Shown: piece by piece, positions 48,796-56,607 of the stretch | How the letters are laid out: each line of letters starts with the position of its first letter | How positions within the stretch are numbered: the first letter of the stretch is position 1 | Origin: Nannocystis sp. RBIL2 | GTDB lineage: Bacteria > Myxococcota_A > Polyangia > Nannocystales > Nannocystaceae | Assembly: GCF_026626745.1 (NCBI RefSeq) | Contig: NZ_JAPNJW010000001.1 | Location: 4,324,001-4,388,000, forward strand | Length of the DNA stretch: 64,000 bases | Direction: 5' to 3' | The notes under the pieces: model-generated | What the model was told of the DNA's origin: nothing | Database searches by the model: none | The model's input: only the letters and a program-made list of their open reading frames with translations | Translations under genes and position numbers: made by a program

Positions 48796-50775
48796 ATGAC
48801 CTTACCCCGGCTCGCCTGTCCGACCCTGGCCCTCGCCCTGGCCGGATGTCCGGGACCGTACACCCCGGCCGAGACCGAGAGCGAGTCGACGGCCACCACC
48901 GCGACCACCACCACCTCGATCGAGACCACCGGCCCCTCGACCACCACGAGCACCGCCGGCCCGACCAGCGAGCCGACCACCGCCTCGCCGACGTGCGACG
49001 GCGCCGGCGAGCGGTGCGACGGCGAGCAGCACCAGATCTGCATCGGCGGCCTCTGGGTCCCCGACGCGTGCCCCGACGGCTTCGGCTGCCAGGACGGCGC
49101 GACATCGTGCCAGCCGTGCGACTGCGCCGCCCCGCCGACCTGCGTCGACGCGATGACGATCGAGACCTGCGGCTGCCTGACGCCCGAGCGAGTCACATGT
49201 CCCGAAGACCAGGCCTGTGACGAGGCGTCCGCGACCTGCAGCGCCGTGATCTGCACCCCCGGCGAGCAGACCTGCACCGACCAGAACACCCGCCAGACCT
49301 GCAACGACCACGGCACCGGCTTCGACCCGCCCGAGCCGTGCGACGGCGACGAGCTGTGCGACCCCGACATGGGCTCCTGCCAGCCCGCGTGCGCCGTGGT
49401 GGCCAAGCGGCAGTCGAGCCTCGGCTGCGAGTTCTGGGCGGTCGACATGGCCAACGTCCCGCCGCGCGACGCCTTCGTCTACGCGGTCGCCGTCTCCAAC
49501 CCGAGCGCCACCGAGTCGGTCAACGTCGAGATCTTCGACGGCAACAAGCAAGACGCCGAGCAGAAGCTGCTGACCGGCGTGATCGCCCCGCGCCAGGTCC
49601 GGACCTTCCTGCTGTCGGGCAGCAGCAACAACCAGACCGGCTACTACCCCGGCGACGCCGGCTTCACCGGCTCCGGCATCGCCCTCGGCCGGGCCTTCCG
49701 CGTCGTCTCCGACCTGCCGATCGTCGCCACCCAGTTCAACCCGCTCGGCGGCGCGCTCGCCTTCACCACCGACGCCTCGCTGCTGCTCCCGACCCACGCG
49801 CTCGGCACCCGCTACTTCCACCTCGCGTGGGGCGAGGGCCTCGGCAGCGGCTCCTCGCTGGTCGTGGTCGCCACCGCCGACGGCACCACGGTCTCCCTCA
49901 AGCCGACGGTCAACGTCGTCGGCGGCCAGAACGGCATGCCGCCGATGCTCAAGGGCATCCCCACCGAGATCACCCTCGACCGCTACGACTACATCCAGCT
50001 GCAGACCAACGCCGGCGACACCACCGGCTCGGAGATCGTCGCCGACAAGCCGATCGCGGTGTTCGGCGGCCACTCGTGCGGCCAGGTGCCGAACAAGCAG
50101 GTCAGCTTCTGCGACCACCTCGAGGAGCAGATCTTCCCCGTCGAGACGTGGGGCGTCGAGTACATCGGCCTGCGCAGCCCGGCCCGCGGCACCGAGGACA
50201 TGTACTGGCGGGTGCTCGCGCGCGAGACCGGCGCCACGGTCACCTTCACGCCCAAGCCCGAGGGCCTGGCCGAGGCCACCCAGACCATCCCCGCCGGCGG
50301 CTTCATCCAATTCAACGCCAGCGGCGACTTCCGCATCCAGTCCAACAACCCGATCCTCGTGGCCGGCTACATGTACGGCTCCGAGGCCCCCGGCGTGCCC
50401 GTCAACGGCAACCCCGGCGATCCTTCGATGGTCCTCATGGTCCCGACCGAGCAGTGGCTCGGCGACTACGTGTTCCTGGTCGACAGCTCGTACGCCAACG
50501 ACAACGTCCGCCTCGTCCGCAAGGCGATGAACAACAACGTCGAGCTCGGCTGCCTCGGCGGCCTCGTGCCCGAGGACCACTGGGAGCAGATCGCCGGCAC
50601 CCAGTACGTCACCGCCACCGTCAACATCAACCCCGGCGAGGCCGAGTGCCAGCCGGGCACCAACACCGCCTCGGCCAAGACCACCACCTTCGGCGTCATC
50701 GTCGTCGGCGAGGCCCAGGGCGCCTCGTACGCCTACCCGGGCGGCATGGCGCTGAAGGAGATCGCGCCGGGCTGA
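48796..50775 (+). CDS. IgGFc-binding-domain lipoprotein
   Basis: A 659-aa lipoprotein (lipobox ALAGC, Cys18) with a Thr/Ser linker (about residues 25-65) and a Cys-rich region (about 66-200). In that region, short modules of the C-x5-C type (GERCDGEQHQICIGGLW, QTCTDQNTRQTCNDHGTG) resemble the Cys modules of other myxobacterial surface proteins. The C-terminal 450 residues match the bacterial IgGFc-binding-protein N-terminal-like family: LGCEFWAVDMAN, then a beta-sandwich with SNPSATESVNVEIF and ILVAGYMYGSEAP. Probably cell-surface or adhesive. The 14-mer TGTCCCGAAGACCA at 49198-49211 is in frame. Confidence 0.85.
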   Translation: MTLPRLACPTLALALAGCPGPYTPAETESESTATTATTTTSIETTGPSTTTSTAGPTSEPTTASPTCDGAGERCDGEQHQICIGGLWVPDACPDGFGCQDGATSCQPCDCAAPPTCVDAMTIETCGCLTPERVTCPEDQACDEASATCSAVICTPGEQTCTDQNTRQTCNDHGTGFDPPEPCDGDELCDPDMGSCQPACAVVAKRQSSLGCEFWAVDMANVPPRDAFVYAVAVSNPSATESVNVEIFDGNKQDAEQKLLTGVIAPRQVRTFLLSGSSNNQTGYYPGDAGFTGSGIALGRAFRVVSDLPIVATQFNPLGGALAFTTDASLLLPTHALGTRYFHLAWGEGLGSGSSLVVVATADGTTVSLKPTVNVVGGQNGMPPMLKGIPTEITLDRYDYIQLQTNAGDTTGSEIVADKPIAVFGGHSCGQVPNKQVSFCDHLEEQIFPVETWGVEYIGLRSPARGTEDMYWRVLARETGATVTFTPKPEGLAEATQTIPAGGFIQFNASGDFRIQSNNPILVAGYMYGSEAPGVPVNGNPGDPSMVLMVPTEQWLGDYVFLVDSSYANDNVRLVRKAMNNNVELGCLGGLVPEDHWEQIAGTQYVTATVNINPGEAECQPGTNTASAKTTTFGVIVVGEAQGASYAYPGGMALKEIAPG

Positions 50776-50815
50776 GCTCTCGGCGGGGCCGCCTCCGGCC
50801 CGCGCACGCCCGCTC

Positions 50816-50833
50816 GGCGGCGGATTCGCCGCC
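50816..50833 (+). terminator. Hairpin after the IgGFc-binding-domain gene
   Basis: GGCGGCG-GATT-CGCCGCC, a 7-bp stem about 40 nt after the stop codon. No T-tract. A similar ATTCG-loop hairpin follows the esterase gene (11140-11156). Confidence 0.4.
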
Positions 50834-50899
50834 GCCGGCCGCGACGAATCGCGCCTCCATGCGCGCGGATGGGTCTGCATGTCCTACCATGCGCCCCAC

Positions 50900-52186
50900 A
50901 TGCCGCTGCACACCCGGATCTTGCTCGGCCTCGCGGTCGGTGCGGCCCTCGGCCTCGGCGCCAACCTCGGCCTCGGCGCCGACCATGCCGTCGTCCAGTT
51001 CGCGCTGAAATACGTCGCCGGACCGCTCGGGCAGGTCTTCCTGCGCATGTTGTCGATGGTGGTGATGCCGCTGGTGTTCGCCTCGATCGCCCTCGGCGTC
51101 GCCGGCGTCGGCGACATCCGCCGCGCCGGGCGCATGGGCATCAAGACCCTCGCCTTCTTCTTGATCACCACCGCGCTCGCCTCCGCTCTCGGCCTCTTCC
51201 TCGTCAGCGTCGTCGACCCCGGCGCCTACGTCTCGCCGGCCGTGCGCGACGAGCTCGTCGCCCAGTACGCGCGCACCAGCGGCCCGCCGCCCGCCCCCAC
51301 TGCCTTCGGCGTCGAGACCTTCGTCGGCATCGTCACCCGCAACCCGCTCAAGTCGGCCGTCGACGGCGACATGCTCGGCGTGATCTTCTTCGGCCTGATG
51401 TTCGGCGCCGGCATCACCCTGATCCGCGAGGACCGGCAGAAGACGATGATCGGCTTCCTCGAGGCGCTCGCCGACGTCATCTCGGCGATCGTCGACATGG
51501 CCATGAAGATCGCGCCGTACGGCGTGGCCGGCCTGATCTTCGGCGTCACCGCCCTGTTCGGCTTCGCCCTGCTCGCGCCGCTCGGCGTGTACGTCGGTCT
51601 GGTCCTGTTCGCCCTCGCGCTGCACGCCGTCGGCACCATGGGCCTCGTGATCCGCGGCCTCGTCGGCGTCAGCCCGCGGATCTTCTTCTCCAGGATCCGC
51701 GCCGCCCTGGTCACCGCGTTCTCGACCTCCTCGAGCAGCGCCACCCTGCCGACCAACCTCCTCGTCGGCCAGCAAAACCTCGGCATACCGCCGCGGATCT
51801 GCGGCTTCGTCTATCCGCTCGGCGCCACCATGTGCATGAACGGCACCGCCCTGTTCGAGGGCATCACGGTGATCTTCCTGTGCCAGGTGTTCGGGGTGAC
51901 GCTCAGCCTCGGCCAGATGGCCGTCGTCATCGCCATGGCGGTGCTCACCTCGGTCGGCGCCGCCGCCGTCCCCGGCGGATCGATCCCCTTGCTGGTCGGC
52001 ATGCTGACCATGTTCGGCGTCCCGGGCGAAGGGATCGCCGTCATCATCGGCATCGATCGGATCCTCGACATGGCGCGCACCGCCGTGAACGTCCTCGGCG
52101 ACCACGTCGCCGCCGCCTTCGTCGCCCGCAGCGAAGGCCTGTGGAGCCCCGACCACCTCAAGAAAGCTGTTCCTGCAGACAGGTGA
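50900..52186 (+). CDS. Dicarboxylate/amino acid:cation symporter (DAACS family)
   Basis: A 428-aa inner-membrane transporter of the DctA/GltP family, which takes up C4-dicarboxylates or acidic amino acids with H+ or Na+. Eight or more helices and the two re-entrant loops are visible. The serine-rich hairpin motif is TAFSTSSSSATLPTN, and the second conserved segment is VYPLGATMCMNGTALFEGIT. AAVPGGSIPLLVGML is the second hairpin. ATG at 50900 is preferred because TACCAT (50885-50890) lies 9 nt before it; an in-frame ATG at 50879 would add seven residues. The gene ends near a variant 14-bp unit (52168-52181). Confidence 0.93.
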   Translation: MPLHTRILLGLAVGAALGLGANLGLGADHAVVQFALKYVAGPLGQVFLRMLSMVVMPLVFASIALGVAGVGDIRRAGRMGIKTLAFFLITTALASALGLFLVSVVDPGAYVSPAVRDELVAQYARTSGPPPAPTAFGVETFVGIVTRNPLKSAVDGDMLGVIFFGLMFGAGITLIREDRQKTMIGFLEALADVISAIVDMAMKIAPYGVAGLIFGVTALFGFALLAPLGVYVGLVLFALALHAVGTMGLVIRGLVGVSPRIFFSRIRAALVTAFSTSSSSATLPTNLLVGQQNLGIPPRICGFVYPLGATMCMNGTALFEGITVIFLCQVFGVTLSLGQMAVVIAMAVLTSVGAAAVPGGSIPLLVGMLTMFGVPGEGIAVIIGIDRILDMARTAVNVLGDHVAAAFVARSEGLWSPDHLKKAVPADR

Positions 52187-52360
52187 GCCTGCCTCGCACC
52201 CGGCGTGGGTGCGGCCCTTGTCCCCCACCCCTCGCGCGGCTCGGGTCGGCCCGGAGCCGCGCCGCCGCGAGGCGCGCGCGCTCGATCGCACACCGAAACC
52301 GCGAGGTCGAGTGCAAGGCCCAGTCGTCGGGGCCCACAGAACTCGGTATGTTAGTGCTCC

Positions 52361-55300
52361 ATGGCGCCCCTTCTCGAGCAGGCTGGCGATGTCGCCGCGT
52401 GGAAGCCTCGTTCTGCGCTTCTCGGCGTGCTGCTGGCCAACCGCTACCGGATCACCCAATCCATCGGTCAGGGTTCGACCGGCGCGGTCTACCGCGCCGA
52501 CGACCTCTTGATGAACCGCCCGGTGGCGGTGCGAATCCTCGTCCCGAGCCTCGCGCAGAACCCTGCATTGGTCTCGCGGATCCGCGCTCGCATCGACCGC
52601 AACGTCAAGATCCAGCAGCAGCAGCCTGATGCGTTGGTCAACCTCGTCGATGCCTTCGACGTCGGCATGACCCTCGAGGGCGAGCTGTTCATCGTCACCG
52701 ACTTCCTCGACGGCGACCACCTGTCGGCGATGCTCGAGCGAGGCGGTCGGCTGCCGTGGTCTCGCGCCCGCCACCTCTTCATCCGCCTGAGCCAGCTCCT
52801 GCAGGCGCTGCACGAGCGGGGCATCGTCCTCGGCACGCTGCAGGCGCAGCACTGCTACGCGGTCCGCAACCGGCCGAAGAACGAGGCGATCAAGATCGTG
52901 AGCACGGCGGTGTTCGAGCACATCGCCGCCAACCTCGGCCCCGGCGCCGGCGAGGTCGGGGCGCAGATGGCCCGCTACGCCGCGCCCGAGCAGGGCTGCG
53001 GCGAGCCGATCGACATCCGCACCGACGTCTACTCGTTCGGCATCATCGCCTACGAGCTGCTGACCGGGAAGGTGCCGTTCAACGACACCAACCCGATCCG
53101 CCTGGTCGCGCAGCACCTGCACGCCACTCCGATGCCGCTGCGGCAGGCCGCGCCCGACGCCGAGATCCCGGCCGCGGTCGAGGAGGTCGTGCTCAAGGCG
53201 CTGGCCAAGTCGCCCGCCGATCGCCACCCGAGCATGGAGGCCTTCGTCGCCGCGCTGTCGGCGATCCCCGCCGACGAGGCCGGTGCGCCGGCGGTGGCCG
53301 CTGCCGTCGCCGCCGCGCCCGCCGAGCCGGCTCCGGCCCCCACGCCGCCCCCGCCCCCGCAGGCCCCGCCCAAGCCGCTGGCCTCGACGCTACCTGTCTC
53401 TTCGGACAACCTGTCCGCACCTGTCCCTCCGGTCAGCTCGGCCGCCGCCGCCGGGGCCGCAGTCGAGGAGGCGCACCCGCTCCCCAGCACCGCGCCGGCG
53501 AAGATCGCCCCGTCGGTGGTGATGCGCGGGCTGATCGACGCCCCCGCCACGCCCCCCGCTCCGCCCCCGCCCCCGCCGACCTCGATCGCTCCGCCTCCGC
53601 CCGTCGGCCCGCGGCGTCCGCCGTCGATCGCGGTGCCGACGCTGATCCCCTCGCAGCGAAAGCCGTCCGAGCCGGTCGCCGCTGCGCCTGCCTCTCCGGC
53701 CATGTCCGAAGGGACAGCCGAGAAAGCCGCCGAGCCCACGCCTCCCACGCCCGCAGAGGCACCCGCGCCTCTGCCCCCGCCCCCGCCCTTCGGCGCTGCC
53801 CCCGAGCCCACGCCGCCGCCTCCGCCTCCGGCCGCCGCTGCGCCTGCCGCTCCTGAGCCGGCCGCTGCTGCGCCCGTCGCTGCCGAGCCCGTCACTCCTG
53901 CCCCGGCCGCTCCTGCGCCCGTCGCTGCTGCGCCCGTCACGCCCGCGCCCGCAGCTGCCGAGCCCACTCCTGCTGCGCCCGTCACGCCCGCGCCCGTCGC
54001 TGCCGAGCCCGTCGCCGCCGCAGTCACTCCTGCTGCCGCGCCCGTCACTCCCGCGCCCGTCGCTGCTGCGCCCGTCACTCCCGCGCCCGTCGCTGCCGCG
54101 CCCGTCACTCCTGCGCCCGTCGCTGCCGCGCCCGTCCCTCCCGCGCCCGTCGCCGCCGAGCCGCCGCCTCCGCCTGCTCCTGCGCCGGAGCCGGCCCCGG
54201 CGGTGGTCACCGCGGTGCCGCCTCCACCTGCTCCTTCGGACAGGCCCGCCGAGGCTCCGCGTCCCGCCGAGATCGTCCGGATCCCGGCCCCCGGCGACTC
54301 GGCTCGCGCCACCGCGAGCGAGTCGATGCGGGCCTCCGTCCTCCACGACTCGATGCGCGCCCCCGCCGACTCGCTGCGCGCCCCGGCGCCCGCCGACTCG
54401 GTCCGCGCCCCCGCACCCGCCGACTCGGGTCGCGCGCGGGCTCCGGCCGCCGAGATCGTGGCTGTCCCTTCGGCCCTGTCCTCTCAGCCAGACGAGCCCC
54501 CGCCGACCGCCTCGATGAGCGCCCGCCGGGTCGCGGCCGCCGACGTCCATCCGGAGGCGTTGCGGGCCGCTGCGCTGCGGCAGTCGCAGTCGGGCGAGCG
54601 CCTGACCTCGAGCGCCGAGCTGCGGCCGACCGACTCGATCATCGCCGAGCTGCCCAAGCGCAAGACCCCGTGGGTAGCGATCATCGGCCTCGGCGCCGCC
54701 CTCGCCGCGGGCGCAGCCGCGTACATCCAGACCGAGCCCGAGCTGGCGCCGCAGGGCAACCGCGCAGTCACCCCGCCGCAGGTCAAGGCCGAGCCCAAGC
54801 CCGAGCCGCCGGTCAAGGCCGAGCCCCCGCCGACTCCGACCAAGGTCGAGCCGCCGCCGCCCGATCCGGTCCCGATCGTCGCGCCGCCGGCCGACCCCGA
54901 GCCCCCGCCGGCCGACGTCGAGACCGAGGAGCCGAAGAAGAAGAAGAAGAAGCGGGCCAAGGCCGCCGAGCCCGAGGAGGAAGAGGAGGATCTGTTCGAT
55001 CAGGTCCGCAAGCACATGGAGGCCAAGAAGGCCCAGGAAGAGGCCTACAGGAAGGCCGCCGAGGCCGGCACCTCGCTCCCCGGGCCCGCGCCCACGCCTG
55101 CGGCCACGAACCCCACGCCTGCGCCCGCGCCCAAGCCCGCCGCCGAGGACCCCGCGACCAAGGCCAAGGACACCCTCGACCGCGCCCGCCAGGCCGCGCA
55201 GCAGGGCAACCACCCGCTCGCCTACAGCCTCGCCAAGCAGGCCAACTCCCTCACGCGCACGCAAGAGGCCATCGAGCTCATGGGCGTGTCCGCCTGCAAG

Positions 55301-55402
55301 GCCGGCAACGCCGACAACGCCAAGTCGGCCGCCGACCAACTCACCGGCGCCCGCCGCAGCGCGGTCTACAGCGCCTGCGCCGGCAACGGCATCACCCTCT
55401 GA
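52361..55402 (+). CDS. Membrane-anchored pseudokinase with a long Ala/Pro linker
   Basis: A 1013-aa protein. Residues about 27-310 keep a Ser/Thr-kinase fold (YRITQSIGQGSTGAVYRADD; TDVYSFGIIAYELLTGKVPF). The catalytic residues are lost: the ATP-binding Lys is Arg58 (VAVRIL), HRDLKPxN is replaced by LGTLQAQH (157-164), and DFG by STA (181-183). It should not phosphorylate. A low-complexity linker of about 450 residues (PAPVAAAPVTPAP repeats and ADSVRAPAPADS) follows, then one transmembrane helix (VAIIGLGAALAAGAAAYIQT), a KKKKKKRAK stretch, and a C-terminal helical TPR-like domain. TATGTT lies 8 nt before the ATG. Several 14-bp units lie in frame. Confidence 0.9.
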   Translation: MAPLLEQAGDVAAWKPRSALLGVLLANRYRITQSIGQGSTGAVYRADDLLMNRPVAVRILVPSLAQNPALVSRIRARIDRNVKIQQQQPDALVNLVDAFDVGMTLEGELFIVTDFLDGDHLSAMLERGGRLPWSRARHLFIRLSQLLQALHERGIVLGTLQAQHCYAVRNRPKNEAIKIVSTAVFEHIAANLGPGAGEVGAQMARYAAPEQGCGEPIDIRTDVYSFGIIAYELLTGKVPFNDTNPIRLVAQHLHATPMPLRQAAPDAEIPAAVEEVVLKALAKSPADRHPSMEAFVAALSAIPADEAGAPAVAAAVAAAPAEPAPAPTPPPPPQAPPKPLASTLPVSSDNLSAPVPPVSSAAAAGAAVEEAHPLPSTAPAKIAPSVVMRGLIDAPATPPAPPPPPPTSIAPPPPVGPRRPPSIAVPTLIPSQRKPSEPVAAAPASPAMSEGTAEKAAEPTPPTPAEAPAPLPPPPPFGAAPEPTPPPPPPAAAAPAAPEPAAAAPVAAEPVTPAPAAPAPVAAAPVTPAPAAAEPTPAAPVTPAPVAAEPVAAAVTPAAAPVTPAPVAAAPVTPAPVAAAPVTPAPVAAAPVPPAPVAAEPPPPPAPAPEPAPAVVTAVPPPPAPSDRPAEAPRPAEIVRIPAPGDSARATASESMRASVLHDSMRAPADSLRAPAPADSVRAPAPADSGRARAPAAEIVAVPSALSSQPDEPPPTASMSARRVAAADVHPEALRAAALRQSQSGERLTSSAELRPTDSIIAELPKRKTPWVAIIGLGAALAAGAAAYIQTEPELAPQGNRAVTPPQVKAEPKPEPPVKAEPPPTPTKVEPPPPDPVPIVAPPADPEPPPADVETEEPKKKKKKRAKAAEPEEEEEDLFDQVRKHMEAKKAQEEAYRKAAEAGTSLPGPAPTPAATNPTPAPAPKPAAEDPATKAKDTLDRARQAAQQGNHPLAYSLAKQANSLTRTQEAIELMGVSACKAGNADNAKSAADQLTGARRSAVYSACAGNGITL
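53395..53435. repeat. 14-bp units inside the pseudokinase linker
   Basis: TGTCT-CTTC-GGACA (53395-53408) and TGTCC-CTCC-GGTCA (53422-53435). Other copies in the same reading frame region: TGTCC-GAAG-GGACA (53703-53716), TGCTC-CTTC-GGACA (54229-54242), and two abutting units at 54463-54490. All lie in the disordered Ala/Pro linker. Confidence 0.65.
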
Positions 55403-55425
55403 GCGCGGTCACGCCGCCTCGACTT

Positions 55426-55466
55426 CGCCGCCCGCTGCTTTCAGCGCGGGCGGCGAGGTCGTTTTT
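55426..55466 (+). terminator. Rho-independent terminator of the pseudokinase gene
   Basis: A 10-bp perfect stem CGCCGCCCGC / GCGGGCGGCG, 10-nt loop, then AGGTCG and a run of five T. It begins 23 nt after the stop. This is the most classical terminator in the window. Confidence 0.75.
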
Positions 55467-55626
55467 GCGGCGCGAGGGCAAGGCCTCTGCGCGAAGCGAT
55501 GGCCCGTCACGCCAGCGTGATCGTTCGCGGCCGAGCGAGGACGACCGCCTGAGGCGGAACCTGTCGCGCCCCAGCGGCGCGTCGGCGTGAAGCGAGCCTG
55601 TCGCATCGGCGTGGCCAGCGATTACG

Positions 55627-55668
55627 TTATCCTTGAGACATGTCTCATGCATCAGGTCTCCGAGGACA
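55627..55668. repeat. Three abutting 14-bp units before the tRNA array
   Basis: TTATC-CTTG-AGACA, TGTCT-CATG-CATCA and GGTCT-CCGA-GGACA. The junction of the first two forms the 12-nt palindrome GAGACATGTCTC (55635-55646). As the tRNAs are on the minus strand, the run lies about 100 nt past the 3' end of the last one. Confidence 0.65.
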
Positions 55669-55770
55669 TCTTGGCGCGCATCCATTCGCTCGTCGCGGCC
55701 GCTACGGCTCCGGCCGCCTTGAGCGATCTCGCCGCCTCGACTGCCGCTCTCTCGACCGCCACCACCATGA

Positions 55771-55841
55771 AGGTCCCGTCGGGATTCGAACCCGACTAAC
55801 CCGCTTTGCAGGCGGGCACCTGGCCACTCGGACACGAGACC
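55771..55841 (-). tRNA. tRNA-Cys(GCA), copy 1
   Basis: A 71-nt tRNA on the minus strand. Acceptor GGTCTCG pairs with CGGGACC (one T-G wobble); the anticodon stem is CCCGC/GCGGG around loop CTGCAAA, anticodon GCA; the T stem is TCGGG/CCCGA around TTCGAAT. The discriminator base is T, the known identity base of tRNA-Cys. CCA is not encoded. The variable loop reads TTAG here, TCAG in the other three copies. It is the last copy in the direction of transcription. Confidence 0.95.
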
Positions 55842-55860
55842 GCTCTTCTCCCTCAATCAA

Positions 55861-55931
55861 AGGTCCCGTCGGGATTCGAACCCGACTGACCCGCTTTGCA
55901 GGCGGGCACCTGGCCACTCGGACACGAGACC
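55861..55931 (-). tRNA. tRNA-Cys(GCA), copy 2
   Basis: Same structure and sequence as the other copies, with variable loop TCAG and acceptor GGTCTCG. Identical to copy 3. The spacer to copy 1 is 19 nt. Confidence 0.95.
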
Positions 55932-55952
55932 GCTCTTCTCTCCCTCAATCAA

Positions 55953-56023
55953 AGGTCCCGTCGGGATTCGAACCCGACTGACCCGCTTTGCAGGCGGGCA
56001 CCTGGCCACTCGGACACGAGACC
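55953..56023 (-). tRNA. tRNA-Cys(GCA), copy 3
   Basis: Identical to copy 2. The spacer to copy 2 is 21 nt, giving a 92-bp repeat period from copy to copy. Confidence 0.95.
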
Positions 56024-56044
56024 GCTCTTCTCTCCCTCAATCAA

Positions 56045-56115
56045 AGGTCCCGTCGGGATTCGAACCCGACTGACCCGCTTTGCAGGCGGGCACCTGGCCA
56101 CTCGGACACGGGACC
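56045..56115 (-). tRNA. tRNA-Cys(GCA), copy 4
   Basis: The first copy in the direction of transcription. The acceptor is GGTCCCG, so the T-G wobble of the other copies is a C-G pair here. Body otherwise identical to copies 2 and 3. Likely the ancestral copy from which the others were made by tandem duplication. Confidence 0.95.
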
Positions 56116-56607
56116 TGAAGCTGGAATCAGCAATGACGCATGCATTGCCGCGACGAATCGTCGGCATCAATCATGCGACCACGGATCGGTCACCGGCATG
56201 GACATTCGCAAGCGAATGCACCGAGTCGACGCGGGCGGTGCCGACCGCGGACTCGCCGTCCACGCCTGACTCCCCCGGCCCGTGGGCCGATTCCCCCGTT
56301 TCAGGGCAAATTGTGCCTGCAGCTCGGACCGAGCCGCCGCCTCAGGGCCGACAACAACACAACGACGTCGCCAGTCGCGGCTGGAAGCGCGCGCGCGGCG
56401 ACGGTGCGATGTTGGCGGCGGGGGCCATGATGCGAATGGGATACCACCGACTCGCCCGCGCGTCAACTCCTACGATTCCCGATCGACGCATTTTTTCGCC
56501 GCAGCCTCGCGCGGCGCACTCTGAAGATTCACCATTGCAGCCAGCCGGCACCACCCGCGCCCGCCGCCGCTTGAGTCGCCCGCGCCCCCCCGTTACTGTG
56601 CGCGCCC
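56116..56607. other. Intergenic region upstream of the tRNA array and the M61 gene
   Basis: A 492-bp divergent spacer. It must hold the promoter of the minus-strand tRNA transcript, but I cannot point to a convincing -35/-10 pair. GCAATG-ACGCATG-CATTGC (56131-56149) is a small inverted repeat near the array. The -10-like TACTGT of the M61 gene is at 56594-56599. No gene is seen. Confidence 0.55.

Larger units (their letters stand above)
55403..55770. other. Intergenic region with terminator and repeat run, no gene
   Basis: A 368-bp spacer between the pseudokinase and the tRNA array. It contains the terminator at 55426-55466 and the three-unit 14-bp repeat run at 55627-55668. I see no gene in it. 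Confidence 0.65.

Noticed and set aside
53390..55339. Minus-strand Gly/Arg-rich frame opposite the pseudokinase linker
   Set aside because: Antisense of the Pro/Ala repeats; low complexity only.
55771..56115. CRISPR-like regular repeat with a 92-bp period
   Set aside because: The repeat is a complete tRNA-Cys cloverleaf and the spacers are identical in sequence, so it is a tandem tRNA array.
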